From the NCBI RefSeq assembly GCF_026914185.1, contig NC_070562.1:5146001-5210000 (forward strand): 64,000 nt of DNA, written 5' to 3'. Origin of the DNA: Puccinia triticina. Taxonomy: Eukaryota > Basidiomycota > Pucciniomycetes > Pucciniales > Pucciniaceae. Shown here piece by piece: positions 10,823-21,424 of this stretch (positions within the stretch are counted from its first letter, which is position 1; each line of letters begins with the position of its first letter). The notes beneath the pieces are model-generated. The model was not told where the DNA came from and made no database searches. It worked only from the letters and a program-made list of their open reading frames with translations. A program made the position numbers and the translations under genes.

Positions 10823-11128
10823 GTTACCATTCTGTGGGAGGACCGGGATACAGCAGCTGCGCCGATTGTCTGATTTGCTTAAATAGGGCTCTTCTTTTCA
10901 CCACAAAATGCCCCTGGTCTGCTAAGGCTGCAGCGCATCAGCGTAAGCCTTCCTACGGATCAAAATTTGTTTGTGCGCATTGGCGTCTGAACCCAGAGCA
11001 GCAGCTCAGTCCCAAAATTCTTTGAGCACCAGCTCTCGAGGGGCCGGGCATCAGCTCTACCCCGCCCCGCGGCTTCGCCGCAAAATTGCTGCTCCACCTG
11101 AGTGGGCGGCTCCGCCGCCAAACGCGGC

Positions 11129-11254
11129 TTCGCCGCGATCCAACTTGCGGTCTCAAGGGCCCAGGATCCTGGAGAAACAGGGAGAGTAAAAATTCGCCGC
11201 GACCCAACTTGCGCTCTCAAGGGCCCAGGATCCTGGAGAAACAGGGAGAGTAAA
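11129..11254 (+). repeat. 64-bp direct repeat, two copies
   Basis: Two units (11129-11190 and 11193-11254) starting TTCGCCGCG and ending GGAGAGTAAA differ at only a few positions. They follow a GC-rich stretch with repeated GGCTTCGCCGC. Confidence 0.9.
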
Positions 11255-11584
11255 TAATCACGGCGCAGGTGGGCCCATGCGGAGTTTGTGGGGTAGAGTG
11301 CCAAATTAGGGTGCTCTACACCAAAATGATTTTCTGCTCTCACACCACAAATCTGTCATTATGCGCAAGTCCCTCTGCCAATGGCAGTGGGGTTGCACAC
11401 ACCGCCATACATTACCGGGTACGAGGGACTTGTGTCAAGTTCGGACCGGGGGTGCAGAGCATCTCCCATTCCCAACACGCGAAGCGCAACCTCCAAACTT
11501 CGCGCCAGCCCAGGATGTACCCAAACTTAAAACAAGCGTACCCTCCTGGGGGGAGCGTAGAGACATCTGAATCCGAAGGAGGGA

Positions 11585-11910
11585 CTTGCCTCTAAAGTGG
11601 CATTTCTTGCCCTACAGGAACAAGCCAAATGGCAGGGGAGATGTCACCCTGCCTTATTTTCCCCAATACCTCTCCCTAGAATTCTATTTCTCACTGTGCC
11701 TTTTGCACCATTAAAATCCCCAGGTTCTTAGCTTATTTTCCCCCATTTCAAACTCCTCATTATCCATCCCCCCTGGCAAGAAAAATCCTGTAAATGTTTT
11801 TACATGGTGGATTTCTGTAATCAATCCGCCCCCTTTGAGCCCGCGCAAGCTCAGGGAATTCCACATTTTGAGCTCAAAAATGACTGCAAGGCCCCTTCAG
11901 AACCAGTCCA
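11585..11910 (+). repeat. dispersed repeat R1, copy A
   Basis: Shares blocks with 12575-12810: CTAAAGTGGC, ATGGCAGGGRAGATGTCAC, TTAGCTTATTTT, CATCCMCCCTGGCAAGAA and CATGGTGGATT. A third copy lies inverted at 33380-33690 and matches further right (GGGAATTCCACATTTTGAGC). No coding is seen. Confidence 0.75.
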
Positions 11911-12105
11911 CAGTAGGTGGATTGGGCTATTAACTATGAGGTGCAGTAAGCTCAAAAAACAAGGGATGAAATCTGAGATAGCAGGCTACAAGTATGTCTA
12001 CTCAATTTTTTTTAAAACCACAAACTACACTTTTAAAATTATTTTCAAAAATAAAACAAAAAACTGTTTTTTACAAGAAAAACGCAAGTCTGTAGGGCCA
12101 AATAT

Positions 12106-12311
12106 GTGAAATTAGAGGTAAGACTCTCCTTTGGAGACGCTTCGCGCCTCCCCAGAGAGGCTTTGTTAAGCTTGGGCTGTACCAGCGCCCTCCAAAGCAA
12201 GGCATTTGTGATAAGTCAGCACCAGCAGCCAAAATTCAGAAGTCCCTCCTTGGGGGAGTGTAACAACCTCCAAAGGAGGAAATTCCCTCAGGAGGACTTA
12301 CCATTGCCTAA
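12106..12311. repeat. short AGGTAAG/GGAGG inverted motif cluster
   Basis: Contains AGAGGTAAGACTCTCCTTTGG and GCGCCTCCCCAGAGAGGC followed by TTAAGCTTGGGC; 32106-32240 holds the same blocks in reverse. Small GGAGG/CCTCC dyads give it foldback potential. Confidence 0.6.
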
Positions 12312-12574
12312 AATGCTTGATTTAGAGGAGGCCGCTAAACCTTTTTTGCTGGTGAAAACTCAATATCAATCAATTTTCACCAGCCAGGCCCTCTAGATTA
12401 GGGGGTATCAAATATGACCAAATCCACAATTATGTAATTGACGGGATTGAAAAATCATACCATTTTTGAAACATATTGGCCCTTCTTCTACACCATTTTG
12501 GGATCTGCTGGTGATGAATTTCATTTTTGGAAAATTGACTGGTTTCTAATTGTGTATTTCTCATTGACAGGAAC

Positions 12575-12810
12575 TTGGAAGTCCTCCTCTAAAGTGGCTT
12601 TTCTGGCCCTAAAGGATTGAGAAAAATGGCAGGGAAGATGTCACACTTGCCTATTTCCCCAAAAACTCCCTGTACACTTGTTATTCTTGCTGTATCCTTT
12701 GCACCATTTGAATCACAAGCTTCTCAGCTTATTTTTGCCCATTCAAACTCTTCAAAATTCATCCACCCTGGCAAGAATTTTGTTCCATGGTGGATTCCTG
12801 GAAGAAAAGG
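12575..12810 (+). repeat. dispersed repeat R1, copy B
   Basis: Diverged direct copy of 11585-11820, aligned from TCCTCTAAAGTGGC to CCATGGTGGATT. Confidence 0.75.
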
Positions 12811-14783
12811 CAGAGAGAGTTGGAGGGGGAGGAGGAAAAAAAAAATAGAGGGAAATTTGGGTCCTAACAGGGCTGGAAATGACCTTCACTAAACTTTGGA
12901 GAAATGTCATGGAGAGTGGCAGGTATGGAAAACCTGGGGAGCTTCTAGAACCACATTTTTATTGCTACCATCAGAAGAGAGAAATGCTGTCCAATATCTC
13001 TTATTCTATATACAAATCTGGATTGAGCATGATGAAGAGATGAGAGGACTCATCTAGCATTGGCAGAGAGAAACTCTGCCCAATATCTCTGCCATGCTAG
13101 GTAGGGGAGGAAGAACAGCACCAGTATTTTGGTGGTGTATGATGTGTGAAAGGGTATGTGTATCCTGGCAGCACTTGCAGGTTAAGCGGTCAAGCTTCAC
13201 AAAACAGACAATTGAAAGAGATTCCTCCTAGAAACACATTCATTTTTATCCAGAAAATCAGAAAAATTGATTCAAAATGAAAACACTAATTCCTTCTGTC
13301 AATGGGGTAAGGTAATGGTACGGAAATATTTCCATAGAACATAGCATTCAATATGAAGTAACCAAATAATTGTGAGAATAATTATGATATCACAACCAGC
13401 AATTGAAAACCTATTTAGAGCTGAGAAGGAAAAGAAATGTTTATTTCACTCAGCTCTACATCACTTAGTCTTCAGAAAGGGAAGTGGCCCAATGGTTTTT
13501 AACTCACTGCGTTCCCATGTCACTTGTGCCCTAAGAGAATTGCTTAGTGGCTCAATAAGCTCTATGGTCACTGTGACACCTGGGGTGTGCATGACACCCG
13601 GCCTTTGCCTTATGTTTTCAGGTCTGTCAGCTACTCTCGAAATTGCAAGCTCTGTAGAAACTGCCTCCACTGGTCTCACATGTTCCTGGCAAGTGTTTTC
13701 TTGTTTGCAGATCTGATCTAGTTTTTGTTTTTTTTGTTTTTTTTCAAAATTGTTTAAAGAAACCAATAAATAAATGAATTGTTATATTTTGGTATTTCCC
13801 AGTAACTAGAAACAGATTCAGCACTCCAAGGCTTTCCCTTACCTTGAATGAGATGATTTTGAGATAAGGACAGATTGAGATCCCCATTTGTGTGATGAAT
13901 TCTGATCTCAATTTCTCCTTTGATGAGAAGTGAAGAGTATTGGAAATTTTTGCACTTCAGTCTAAGTGCCAAATCAAAGGGATAACAAAGGGGCACAGAG
14001 GAAAATATCTGCACCTTCTGATCCATTGGTTACAGGGATACCCATATCATGTAATCTCTTTGTGCAATTCACACAGCCCTGTTTCTGCATGCCATTATAG
14101 CTTGCACACAAGCTAAGGATGAGGAATATTGGTAGTACTACTAGGGAGATTGATGAATTCATTTTTGAGGCTAGATTCAAGTGGTAATTGGGACTCAGGA
14201 TTGTTTGAGTCTTTGATTCAAAAGTGGTCATTCAAAATGGAGAAATGCTTACCCAAACCTACATCCCAGGAGAAAAAATCAGATCCATCTATTTATTAAC
14301 TACTTTTTTAAGTCTTGATTGTTTCACACATATAAAAATTTTGTAAACAAAATTGTACGTGATAAGATTAAGGTTTGCAGATCATCTCCCCACCTTAATC
14401 CCAGAAATGTCTGAATACATCAAACTTGACATGACAGGTCTGAGTTGAAATCACTGTTCATGTTGACATCACATGTAAAGAATTGAACGTGCAATTTTGA
14501 ACCCCACAACTCTGCATATTGTGCCTGTTTCTCTTTTCTTTAAATTTTGTGTGTCAATGATACATGACATTGTATGTTTGTAAAATATGCATTTCTCTGA
14601 GAATATAGGCTGTAGCCTTGCAACCACATTTTCCTGTGGGATTAAACATGAGTGAGGAAGAAGTAACTGGAGATCACCAGGGAAGAAAATGACTTTGATG
14701 TATGTGTATAACACACTTAACCAAGTACCTCAAAAGATGGAGAGGGGAAAAAAATGTCCTACAGGGACCTTCAGTTGGGCATA
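12811..14783. other. no recognised gene
   Basis: AT-rich. Frames of 80-115 codons (13372-13716 plus, 13461-13766 minus, 13974-14231 minus) lack recognisable domains. The 13974-14231 minus frame begins with a hydrophobic stretch like a signal peptide and has several cysteines, but no supporting exon or homology is visible. Confidence 0.35.
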
Positions 14784-15071
14784 CACTGCAAAAAGAAACT
14801 TGTTCAACTGCTTGCAGTTGATGTGCAGGATACTCAAGCCAAACTGCCATTGTGACTCCACCTGAATGCACAAGTGCCTTTGTTGGTACATTCACTGTGC
14901 AAGGTGCACAGTGACTGTGCAAGGTGCACAGTGACTGTGCAAGGTGCACAGTGACTGTGCATTGAAGATTTGTTTGATTCAAAACTTGAGTGAGGATGGC
15001 GTAACACCAAAAGCTTGCTCAGAGTTACCAAATGTCAACTGCTCACTGTTGACACAGTTTGTTTTGCAGTG
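14784..15071. mobile_element. CACTG-ended MITE, copy 1
   Basis: A 288-bp element beginning CACTGCAAAAA and ending TTTTGCAGTG, flanked by 3-bp ATA on both sides (14781-14783, 15072-15074). CACTR ends with 3-bp duplications are typical of the CACTA (En/Spm, CMC) superfamily. Inside the ends are TCAACTGC/GCAGTTGA dyads and three tandem copies of CTGTGCAAGGTGCACAGTGA (about 14897-14960). No coding. Sister copy at 19612-19858. Confidence 0.9.
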
Positions 15072-15343
15072 ATATACATTCAGACCTATCTCACTGCATG
15101 CCTGTATGAGGTCATAAGCCCCCATAATGCACACTGATTTGGGTACACTAACTGTTCATTTTTGCCTGCAGGCTAACCACATAAACTTCCAAACCACATG
15201 TCAAATTCTTTCTACCAAGGGGGTATGCGGTTAGAGAGGTCTGACTGTATGTACAACTCAGTGGAATTTGTTGGATTTTTTAGAAGCATTCATACAGCTT
15301 GTACAATCCAGTGTGAACATCAGGCAATGGAAAACCTTTCAAA

Positions 15344-16056
15344 TAAAGATGAACAATCAGTACCTGTTGGGGGGTACCCCGCACCGCTTGGCATGTACCC
15401 CTTGCATCCATCTGGCGGTGCCGGGTGCGGTATGAGGTGCCAGTTTTTTGGAAAAAAGAGGTGCGGTACCCAGGTACCTCCCAGAGATAGCGCCCCCGCA
15501 GCTGGGTAGCCTGTGATAGAGATGGTTGATTTGAATCCAGATACCCACTCGTGTTTAGGTATCCAAGGCCATTTTTTCCCAATTCCTGGCATCCGCATCT
15601 GCTGGCGGATGCCTCTGTGTGTGAGCGGATACCCGCGCGGATATGTACCGGTTGGGAATTGAGAGCTCCCCCGGGGTTGGGGGCCCAAGGGCTGGAAAGC
15701 GGGTTCGGAGTTGCGCAGCTGCGGCTCACGTGGCGCCTGTACGCCGATGTTTTTTCCTGTCCATTTGCATGCGAACGGACAGGACCCAATGTTTTGTCCT
15801 GTCTGTTTGCGTGCAAACGGACAGGACACCAATGTTTTCTCCTGTCCGTTTGCACGCAAACAGACAGGACCCAATGTTTTGTCCTGTCCGTTTCAAACGG
15901 ACAGGACGCCGATGAATACAAAAAATGGCACAAGAGGTACCTGGGGTACCTGCCAAAAGTACCGCCGGTACCCTCCAAGCGGTGCTGGGTGCGGTGTGAG
16001 GTGTTGGTTTTGGCAAAAAAACAAGCAGGTACCCAAGTCTCGAATGTTCATCTTTA
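15344..16056. mobile_element. TAAAGATGAACA-ended element with GGACAGGA dyads
   Basis: Inverted ends TAAAGATGAACA and TGTTCATCTTTA. Subterminal zones carry GGTACC/GGTGCCGGGTGCGG motifs like those of the hAT-type MITEs. The centre (about 15750-15910) has four hairpins of CCTGTCCGTTTGC and GCAAACGGACAGG separated by ACCAATGTTTT. No coding. Its flanks do not form a duplication (CTTTCAAA on the left, CACAGGAG on the right), but the left flank matches the right flank of the related fragment ending at 31358. Confidence 0.8.
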
Positions 16057-16233
16057 CACAGGAGTGAAGCGTGATGAGCCTTAATGCGGACAGGTTCTGG
16101 TTCACGGGGCTGATATTGCAAGAGTGGGAAAACCTAGCCAGGAGAGATATGAGTGCGGGATCTCTGCCTGCTAGGAAGTGTGGGAGGGTGACTTGTGATA
16201 TCTCTTGTGAAACCTCGCGGTGCGCAGGGGCTT

Positions 16234-17182
16234 CACATTGAGTGCATACACACTCCACTCAATGACCAACCAGGTCATTGAGTGCAAACACTCCACTCAA
16301 TAACCTGCTTTGACCAACATGTTCATTGAGTGCACACACTCCACTCAATGACCAGCTTGGTCATTGAGTGGATAACTACTTCACTCAATGAGCAACTTGT
16401 TGAAACTTCAACTGCCCAGGGTCCATTTCTCTCCCTTTCACACATCTGTCACTCTTTTTTCCTCCCTCCAGATGAATATGCTTGTTCAACTTCTGCCCAC
16501 AACTTGTCCCTCAGTTGTAATAGCTACAAAGTCTGCTCATCTGGATAATCAAAATACCATCAGTTCCTGCGCCTGTTCCCTGAGACCTGAGAGTGAGTCT
16601 CTTGTAGTGAGGGGCCTTTTTCCCCTTCACAGCTAAGCAGCTTGGCCCTTTCTTGGGCTCCCATGTTTTGTTATCCGCCTCGAGCTTTCTTCCTCAGGCT
16701 TGTTTTTCACTCATCCCTCTGCCTCTGAGTTCAAAATCCATCACAACCCAGTCATTGAGTGGAGCGGGTAGCCCACTTGGTGACTAACCGGGTCATTGGT
16801 GGAGTAGTTATCCACTCAATGAACTGCTCCCACTCAATGACCGGAGCCAGTCATTGAGTAGAGTGTGTGCACTTGATGACCGGGTTGGTCATTGAGTGGA
16901 GTAGTTATCCACTGGATGACTGGGTTGGTCATTGAGTGGAGTAGTTATCCACTTGATGACTGGGTTAGTCATTGAGTGGAGTGTGTATCCACTCAATGAA
17001 AGGGTTGGTCATTGAGTGGAGTTGTATCTACTTGATGACCCGGTCCGGCCATCAAGTGGATTGTATGTGTCCACTTGATGACCCTGTCCGGCTATTGAGT
17101 GGAGTAGTTATCCACTCAATGACCGGCTAGGTGATTGAGTGGAGTGTGTGCACTCAATGAGCGGGTTGGTCATTGAGTGGAG
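16234..17182. repeat. array of CACTCAATGACC / GGTCATTGAGTG dyads
   Basis: Repeated palindromic units, CCACTCAATGACC, a few bases, then GGTCATTGAGTGGA, spaced about 40 bp. The array has a spacer at 16390-16738 that lacks the motif. It is cut by a foldback at 17183-17345 and trails off by about 17500. No terminal repeats were found around the whole array. Confidence 0.85.
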
Positions 17183-17345
17183 TTATGGTATTAAAAATTG
17201 CATAAGATCTTTTTACATAAAATCATAAACTGCAATTTTGGCTGGGAGATGTCACTTTGAGTTTTATGCACGCTGACATCTCCCAGCCAAAATTGGTTTT
17301 ATGATTTTATGTAAATAGTGACATATGCAATTTTGAATACCATAA
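17183..17345. mobile_element. 163-bp foldback (TA-flanked) inside the dyad array
   Basis: Near-complete inverted repeat: TTATGGTATT...TTGCATA, then ATAAAATCATAAA, then GGCTGGGAGATGTCA, about 20 bp of loop, and the complement. Reading TGGTATT...AATACCA as the ends leaves TA on both sides, which would suit a Tc1/mariner-type MITE. Confidence 0.8.
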
Positions 17346-17500
17346 GTGTTTATCCAATCAATGAGTGGGTTGTGTGCATGTGTCCAATCACCGGTGTTGG
17401 GCAAGAGTTTATTGTGTACTCAACCCAATGACCCGTGTTGACAGGCCATCAAATGGAGGTATGCATTCCAGGTGATGACTGGTACAGACCGGTCATCAGA

Positions 17501-19056
17501 AGGGGTGCGGGTGTGTACACTTATGAGTCTAAAATTTTGCTGGTCCCTGTTGGATGACCAGCAAAGTTTACCATTTCTTGTGGTAATTTTATGGCCCAAA
17601 TGTGCACCAGCAAGCAACATTTTATGGGGCCACCAGCAGCCAAAAATCCAATCATGAACTTCCCTATTGCATCATGCTTTTGTCTTGAAAATCCTCAGGA
17701 TGCTCTGGAAAATCCACAGGGGTCAGATGGTGCATGATGGGAAATCCCATGCAGGTGGATGATCTTACTCTGGGAGACAAAACTGCAGTGCAAAACTGGT
17801 GCTTGTATGATATTTTGATGGAATCAAAATTTCCAATGAAGTGCAGATCTGTCCAAGCAGTTGTAAGAATACAATACTTATTCAAGAAATTTCTCCTGGA
17901 TAACCATAAAATCAATGAAAACTCTAAACTATAAGAAGTTTGTTGTGATAAAACATAATTGAGATCTATTCTACTATTCAAGAATTAGGCAAACTATCCT
18001 CCCGGATAAGTTTCATAGCCGCATAGCGAACTGAGTAGTAGGTAGCTGGGCCTCACACCCTTGTTGTCTTGAGGTGCGCACGTGTCGTGATGGCACCCAA
18101 GCCCGGTGCGAGGGCGAGGGTGCAGATCGAAGTGTTGCAGGGCTGAAGTCCTGAAACGTTCAGAATCCCCAGGGTCGGGTGAACCTTGAAGCCGGCGTCC
18201 GGGTGTCACAGGCACGGCTAGGTCCCAGAGCTCAAACTCGAGAGTAAATGAAACATGTTTCGTCGGAATTCTGGAAGCAAAAGAACGCAAGGAGGTCTGT
18301 AGGCCGGCTCCATAGGCTGCTCATCATCTCTTGAAGAGGGGACTGGTGTATTGCTTGAGAAGAGAGACCAGGAAGTACCGGTTTTCGCCATTTCGACAAC
18401 ACGCACACTATCGCTTGGGGTTTAACTATTTTGATCCCAGCATATCTTATAGATCTCCCGTCCGCCGCGTCCTTCATCTCGATCGGTCTCTATTCGACTC
18501 AACCTCTCTGCTTATTGCACGTATGCCCAACCACTTTTCTTTGTGCGTTTCGTGAACGATCCATCTGACTTTCAAAGCCTACCTAAAATTACAATGTCTT
18601 CCAATGAAAACTGCTGTTAACCTTGGCCCAACCCGTCTCAAACAGACGTAGAACTCCTCACGTCCACAAGGAAAAAAAATCTTTCAAATCCTCATGATGG
18701 ATGCGTGGCTATTATGGCTAATAGTTAAGCACTCCTCATTCCATCATGGGTAAAGATTATAATCCTGGAAAATCTTACCACTCATAATTGAATCCTGATC
18801 AGCTCGTTGGACAAAGCTTACAGATGGAACATCCAGGAGGATTCGCACAGAATCCAGCCTATGGACACATTTCAGAGCTCTGTAGTGAATCCAACTCATT
18901 TGCCAATTTAAACCCAGACCAATTTGTCGTGAATATTCATCAAGAATCCGACTACAACGTGACTGTATGTTCTTGACAAGAACTAGGCTTAAACGACCAG
19001 CTCCCTGAGAGCTGAAATACCATTTTATCCGGCGAGGTGAGAAGTCTGGGTTACAT
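17501..19056. other. single-copy-like sequence upstream of the RING gene
   Basis: Less repetitive and more GC-rich (18000-18550) than its surroundings. Frames on the minus strand (18477-18232, 18290-17994) and a plus frame (18788-18976) are unsupported. It may hold untranslated sequence or missing 5' exons of the RING gene. Confidence 0.3.
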
Positions 19057-19098
19057 TTGAGCAGGGCTGCAGAAACTTCTACTCACACACCTACACCT

Positions 19099-19590
19099 AT
19101 GGGTGACCCCTCGAGCTCCAGTGGTCAAGCCCTACGCCATCAGAAGCCCCCGGAAGGCGACTGTAAGGTTTGCTTGGCAGAACTCCCCAAAGACACAGAG
19201 GGGCTTAAATGGCTTCCAGCATGTGGCCATTGGTTTCACACTAAATGTGTTGATACATGGTTCGAAAGAGATTCTACTTGTCCAACTTGCCGAACGATTG
19301 ATCTTGAAGCGAAACAAAAAGAAGAACAAGCGCCCCAGGCATTGTCACCCCAAGCAGTAGCCAATACGGGAGTGGTAACGCAAGCAGATCGCGCTGGAAT
19401 CAGATATAACCGGAATACTCTTATTTTTCTTGGCGTGTTCACAGTCAGCGGGTCATTTTTATCTTTGTGGCTAATGTAAGTTGTCTAGCTGGATTTTCCT
19501 GTACCACTTCGGTCTCAATCATCACTTAATAACTTGACATGCTTCTGACATACCTCTTTCAACAGTGTTTCGGGGATACAAATTTGCTAG
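19099..19590 (+). CDS. membrane-anchored RING-H2 finger protein
   Basis: Two exons, 19099-19475 and 19566-19590, joined by a GTAAGT...CAACAG intron, give 133 residues. A RING-H2 finger lies at about residues 20-70: CKVC, then LPACGHWFHTKC, then CPTC, the C3-H2-C3 zinc pattern of E3 ubiquitin ligases, which bring E2 enzymes to substrates. A serine-rich N-terminus precedes it, and a hydrophobic segment (LIFLGVFTVSGSFLSLWL) at the C-terminus suggests a tail anchor. ATG 19099 is the first Met in frame. The frame stays open a little upstream and an acceptor-like TTTGAGCAG occurs at 19056-19064, so extra 5' exons are possible. A CACTG MITE sits 21 bp after the stop. Confidence 0.75.
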
Positions 19591-19611
19591 GAGCCTTAAA
19601 GCAGTAGCTAG

Positions 19612-19858
19612 CACTGCAAAAATAACTTGGTCAACTGCTTGCAGTTGACATGCAGGATACTCAATCCAAGCTGCCATTGTAACTCAACATGAATGCAGAA
19701 GTGCCTTTGTTTGCACAGTCACTGTGCAAGGTGCACAGTGACTGTGCATTGAAGCTTGGGTTGAGTTAAACCTTGAGTAAGACTGGTGTAACACCACAAG
19801 CTTCCTCAGAGTTGCCGCATGTCAACTGCTCACAGTTGACACAGTTTTTTTTGCAGTG
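19612..19858. mobile_element. CACTG-ended MITE, copy 2
   Basis: 247 bp, CACTGCAAAA...TTTTGCAGTG, with 3-bp duplications TAG (19609-19611, 19859-19861). It is colinear with 14784-15071 but has fewer copies of the GTGCAAGGTGCACAGTGACT unit. Immediately 3' of the RING gene, it may lie in its 3' untranslated region. Confidence 0.9.
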
Positions 19859-19861
19859 TAG

Positions 19862-20289
19862 GACAAACAAGCTCGCTGGCATGCATAGCTTGCAAAAAGA
19901 TGCTTATCTCAAAGGTTTTTCAACCAGCAACATCAATTTCATTTCCGGCGTTACCGTAGTCGCTTTGAGAAGAAGAATCATCGTCAGGCATACTCGTCAT
20001 GGCCACTGGGTCTGGACAAACTCATGGAGCTGAACCCGCTGAGCTTTCTAGTTCACAAATCTCCTCGTCTTCTTCAACAAGCCTCCCTAAGATGGAGAAG
20101 AATCTAAGGACCGACTGCTTTGATTTCTCCGGGTGCAATCTTTTCATTAATAAGGCTGCCAGGCCAGCATTCACAATCAATGCTAGCTTGTGACAGAAGC
20201 AATGCACGTGCATGGTCATTGGATCCCACTTGTCTGTCTCCGGCGGCTTGTTGTTGTAAATCAAACTGTACATCTTGCTTGCCATGATG
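19862..20289 (-). pseudogene. hAT transposase fragment
   Basis: The minus strand reads MASKMYSLIYNN, then MHVHCFCHKLALIVNAGLAAL, then an acidic tail (EDEEICELESS). This is the region of hAT transposases around the conserved CHxLAL-type helix following the second catalytic Asp. Frame and homology break near 20289, where a GATGTTTTTTCCTGTC fragment of another element begins. The C-terminal dimerisation domain is absent. It is distinct from the hAT gene at 58118-60539. Confidence 0.75.
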
Positions 20290-20310
20290 TTTTTTCCTGT
20301 CTGTTTGCGT

Positions 20311-21109
20311 TGTGGTGACTTTTTTTGTGGCGCCCATGGCGCAGTGGATCCCTCAACTTTTCAGCCATCAAGACATCAACTCATGGGCGTCAAGGTCAAT
20401 TAGCGCGCGTTGCGCGCGGTGGAATCCTCAAGACGTTTCAGGATTAGGCCTTGGTTTCTTTTGTGTTTGTTTGTTGCTTTTCATTTTCTTTTTCTGTCTT
20501 ATGTTCTTCTATTTCTAAAAGGCGCGCTTTGGAAAGGTTTTTGTTATGCGGAGGGTTGGTTTTCTTCTGTTGCTGTTGTTTCTTGCTTCTTTCTCTTCTG
20601 TTGTTGTTGTTGTTGCGCGCTTGTGCGCGCGGGTGTATGATGACTTGTCCGCAGCATGCCACAGTCCCCAGACTCGGAGTTCAGCTTGAACTCAGAGGAT
20701 GGGGCGGCATGGACTTTGTCTGAACCATAATTTTCATCTCAGATCATCCATTGCAACCCCGAGTCCCAGCAAATAGATATCAAAAAGCTTATTGATCACT
20801 TCCCCACGTGCCTTCTGAGTTTCAAGCTCTCAGCCGCCGAGTCCCGAGTCGCAAAACCCTCTCCCTGATCACAACTTCCGGCCCCTAACGCCGGTTCCCT
20901 TCCAAAATCACTTCTTTTCCCTTGATCTTTCAACACAAACCACCGCCGAAGAGGATCTAAACCTCGTCGCCTCTCAACATAAATCCCCCCCCCCTTCAAA
21001 GCTATTACTCGAATCCACGACTCTTTTCCAGATCACCGCAAAGGCAGCGCAAGAGCGCAACATCCCTTCCAGTAACTGCCGACGGCCCAGCACCGGTCGG
21101 AGTTCCACA
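20311..21109 (+). repeat. 5' LTR of the gypsy element
   Basis: 799 bp, TGTGGTGAC...GAGTTCCACA, with short inverted TGTGG/CCACA ends. It contains GCGCGCGTTGCGCGCG and GCGCGCTTGTGCGCGCGG palindromes flanking a T-rich segment and a GTT run. The poly-C tract (about 20985-20994) is where the other LTR was invaded. Confidence 0.93.
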
Positions 21110-21111
21110 TT

Positions 21112-21190
21112 TGGTCCCCCAAGCCGGGATCAAACCAGCGACCTCAAGATTTACAGTCTCGTCTCTACGGGATTTCGAGACGCTTGGCGG
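21112..21190 (-). other. primer-binding site extending into an antisense tRNA-Tyr-like sequence
   Basis: TGGTCCCCCAAGCCGGG starts 2 nt after the LTR, as a primer-binding site should. Read on the minus strand, complementarity to a tRNA goes far beyond the usual 18 nt. CCA end, discriminator A and acceptor strand TTGGGGG are followed by a perfect T arm (GCTGG-TTTGATC-CCGGC, 21123-21139), variable loop AGGTC, and a perfect anticodon arm CGAGA-CTGTAAA-TCTTG (21145-21161) with anticodon GTA (Tyr). Beyond this, a TCTC...GAGA stem and CCGCCAA (six of seven pairs with the acceptor) complete a loose cloverleaf. Confidence 0.75.
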
Positions 21191-21291
21191 TCACCAACCC
21201 TGCTCTTTCACTGAGCAGCTGTTCTTATCCCTTTCTTTTTTTCTTTTTTTTGTTTTTTTTAGTGTTCAGCGGCGGAGGCGCAAGGGAGTAA

Positions 21292-21371
21292 AAGTAAGTC
21301 CTCCCAATTGTGCACCTCCAGGGTTCTACTACACGCCGTCAAAGCATTACATCTGCCACGTCTGTGAGCCG
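21292..21371 (+). repeat. internal GTAAGT module 1 of the gypsy element
   Basis: About 80 bp from AAGTAAGTCCTCCCAATTGTG to GTGAGCC, preceded by a purine-rich GGAGGC...GGGAGT stretch. It lies just before gag. Related modules are at 23870-23954, 24281-24365 and 27547-27630. Confidence 0.85.
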
Positions 21372-21424
21372 CACCAGACTCGTTTTCTTTCTTCAAATCA
21401 AATCCCAGATCTTTTTGTTTCGGC

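Noticed and set aside
15280..15978. Long minus-strand frame of 232 codons
   Set aside because: It is read through the GGTACC and GGACAGGA hairpins of a non-coding element, and other frames there are equally open.
16234..17182. Palindromic repeats at regular spacing, considered as a CRISPR array
   Set aside because: Spacers are short variants of the repeat itself, no cas gene is present, and the same dyads lie inside transposons.
20444..20723. Frames inside the LTRs that recur at 27896-28175
   Set aside because: They duplicate only because the LTRs are duplicated; they are low-complexity and lack a conserved domain.
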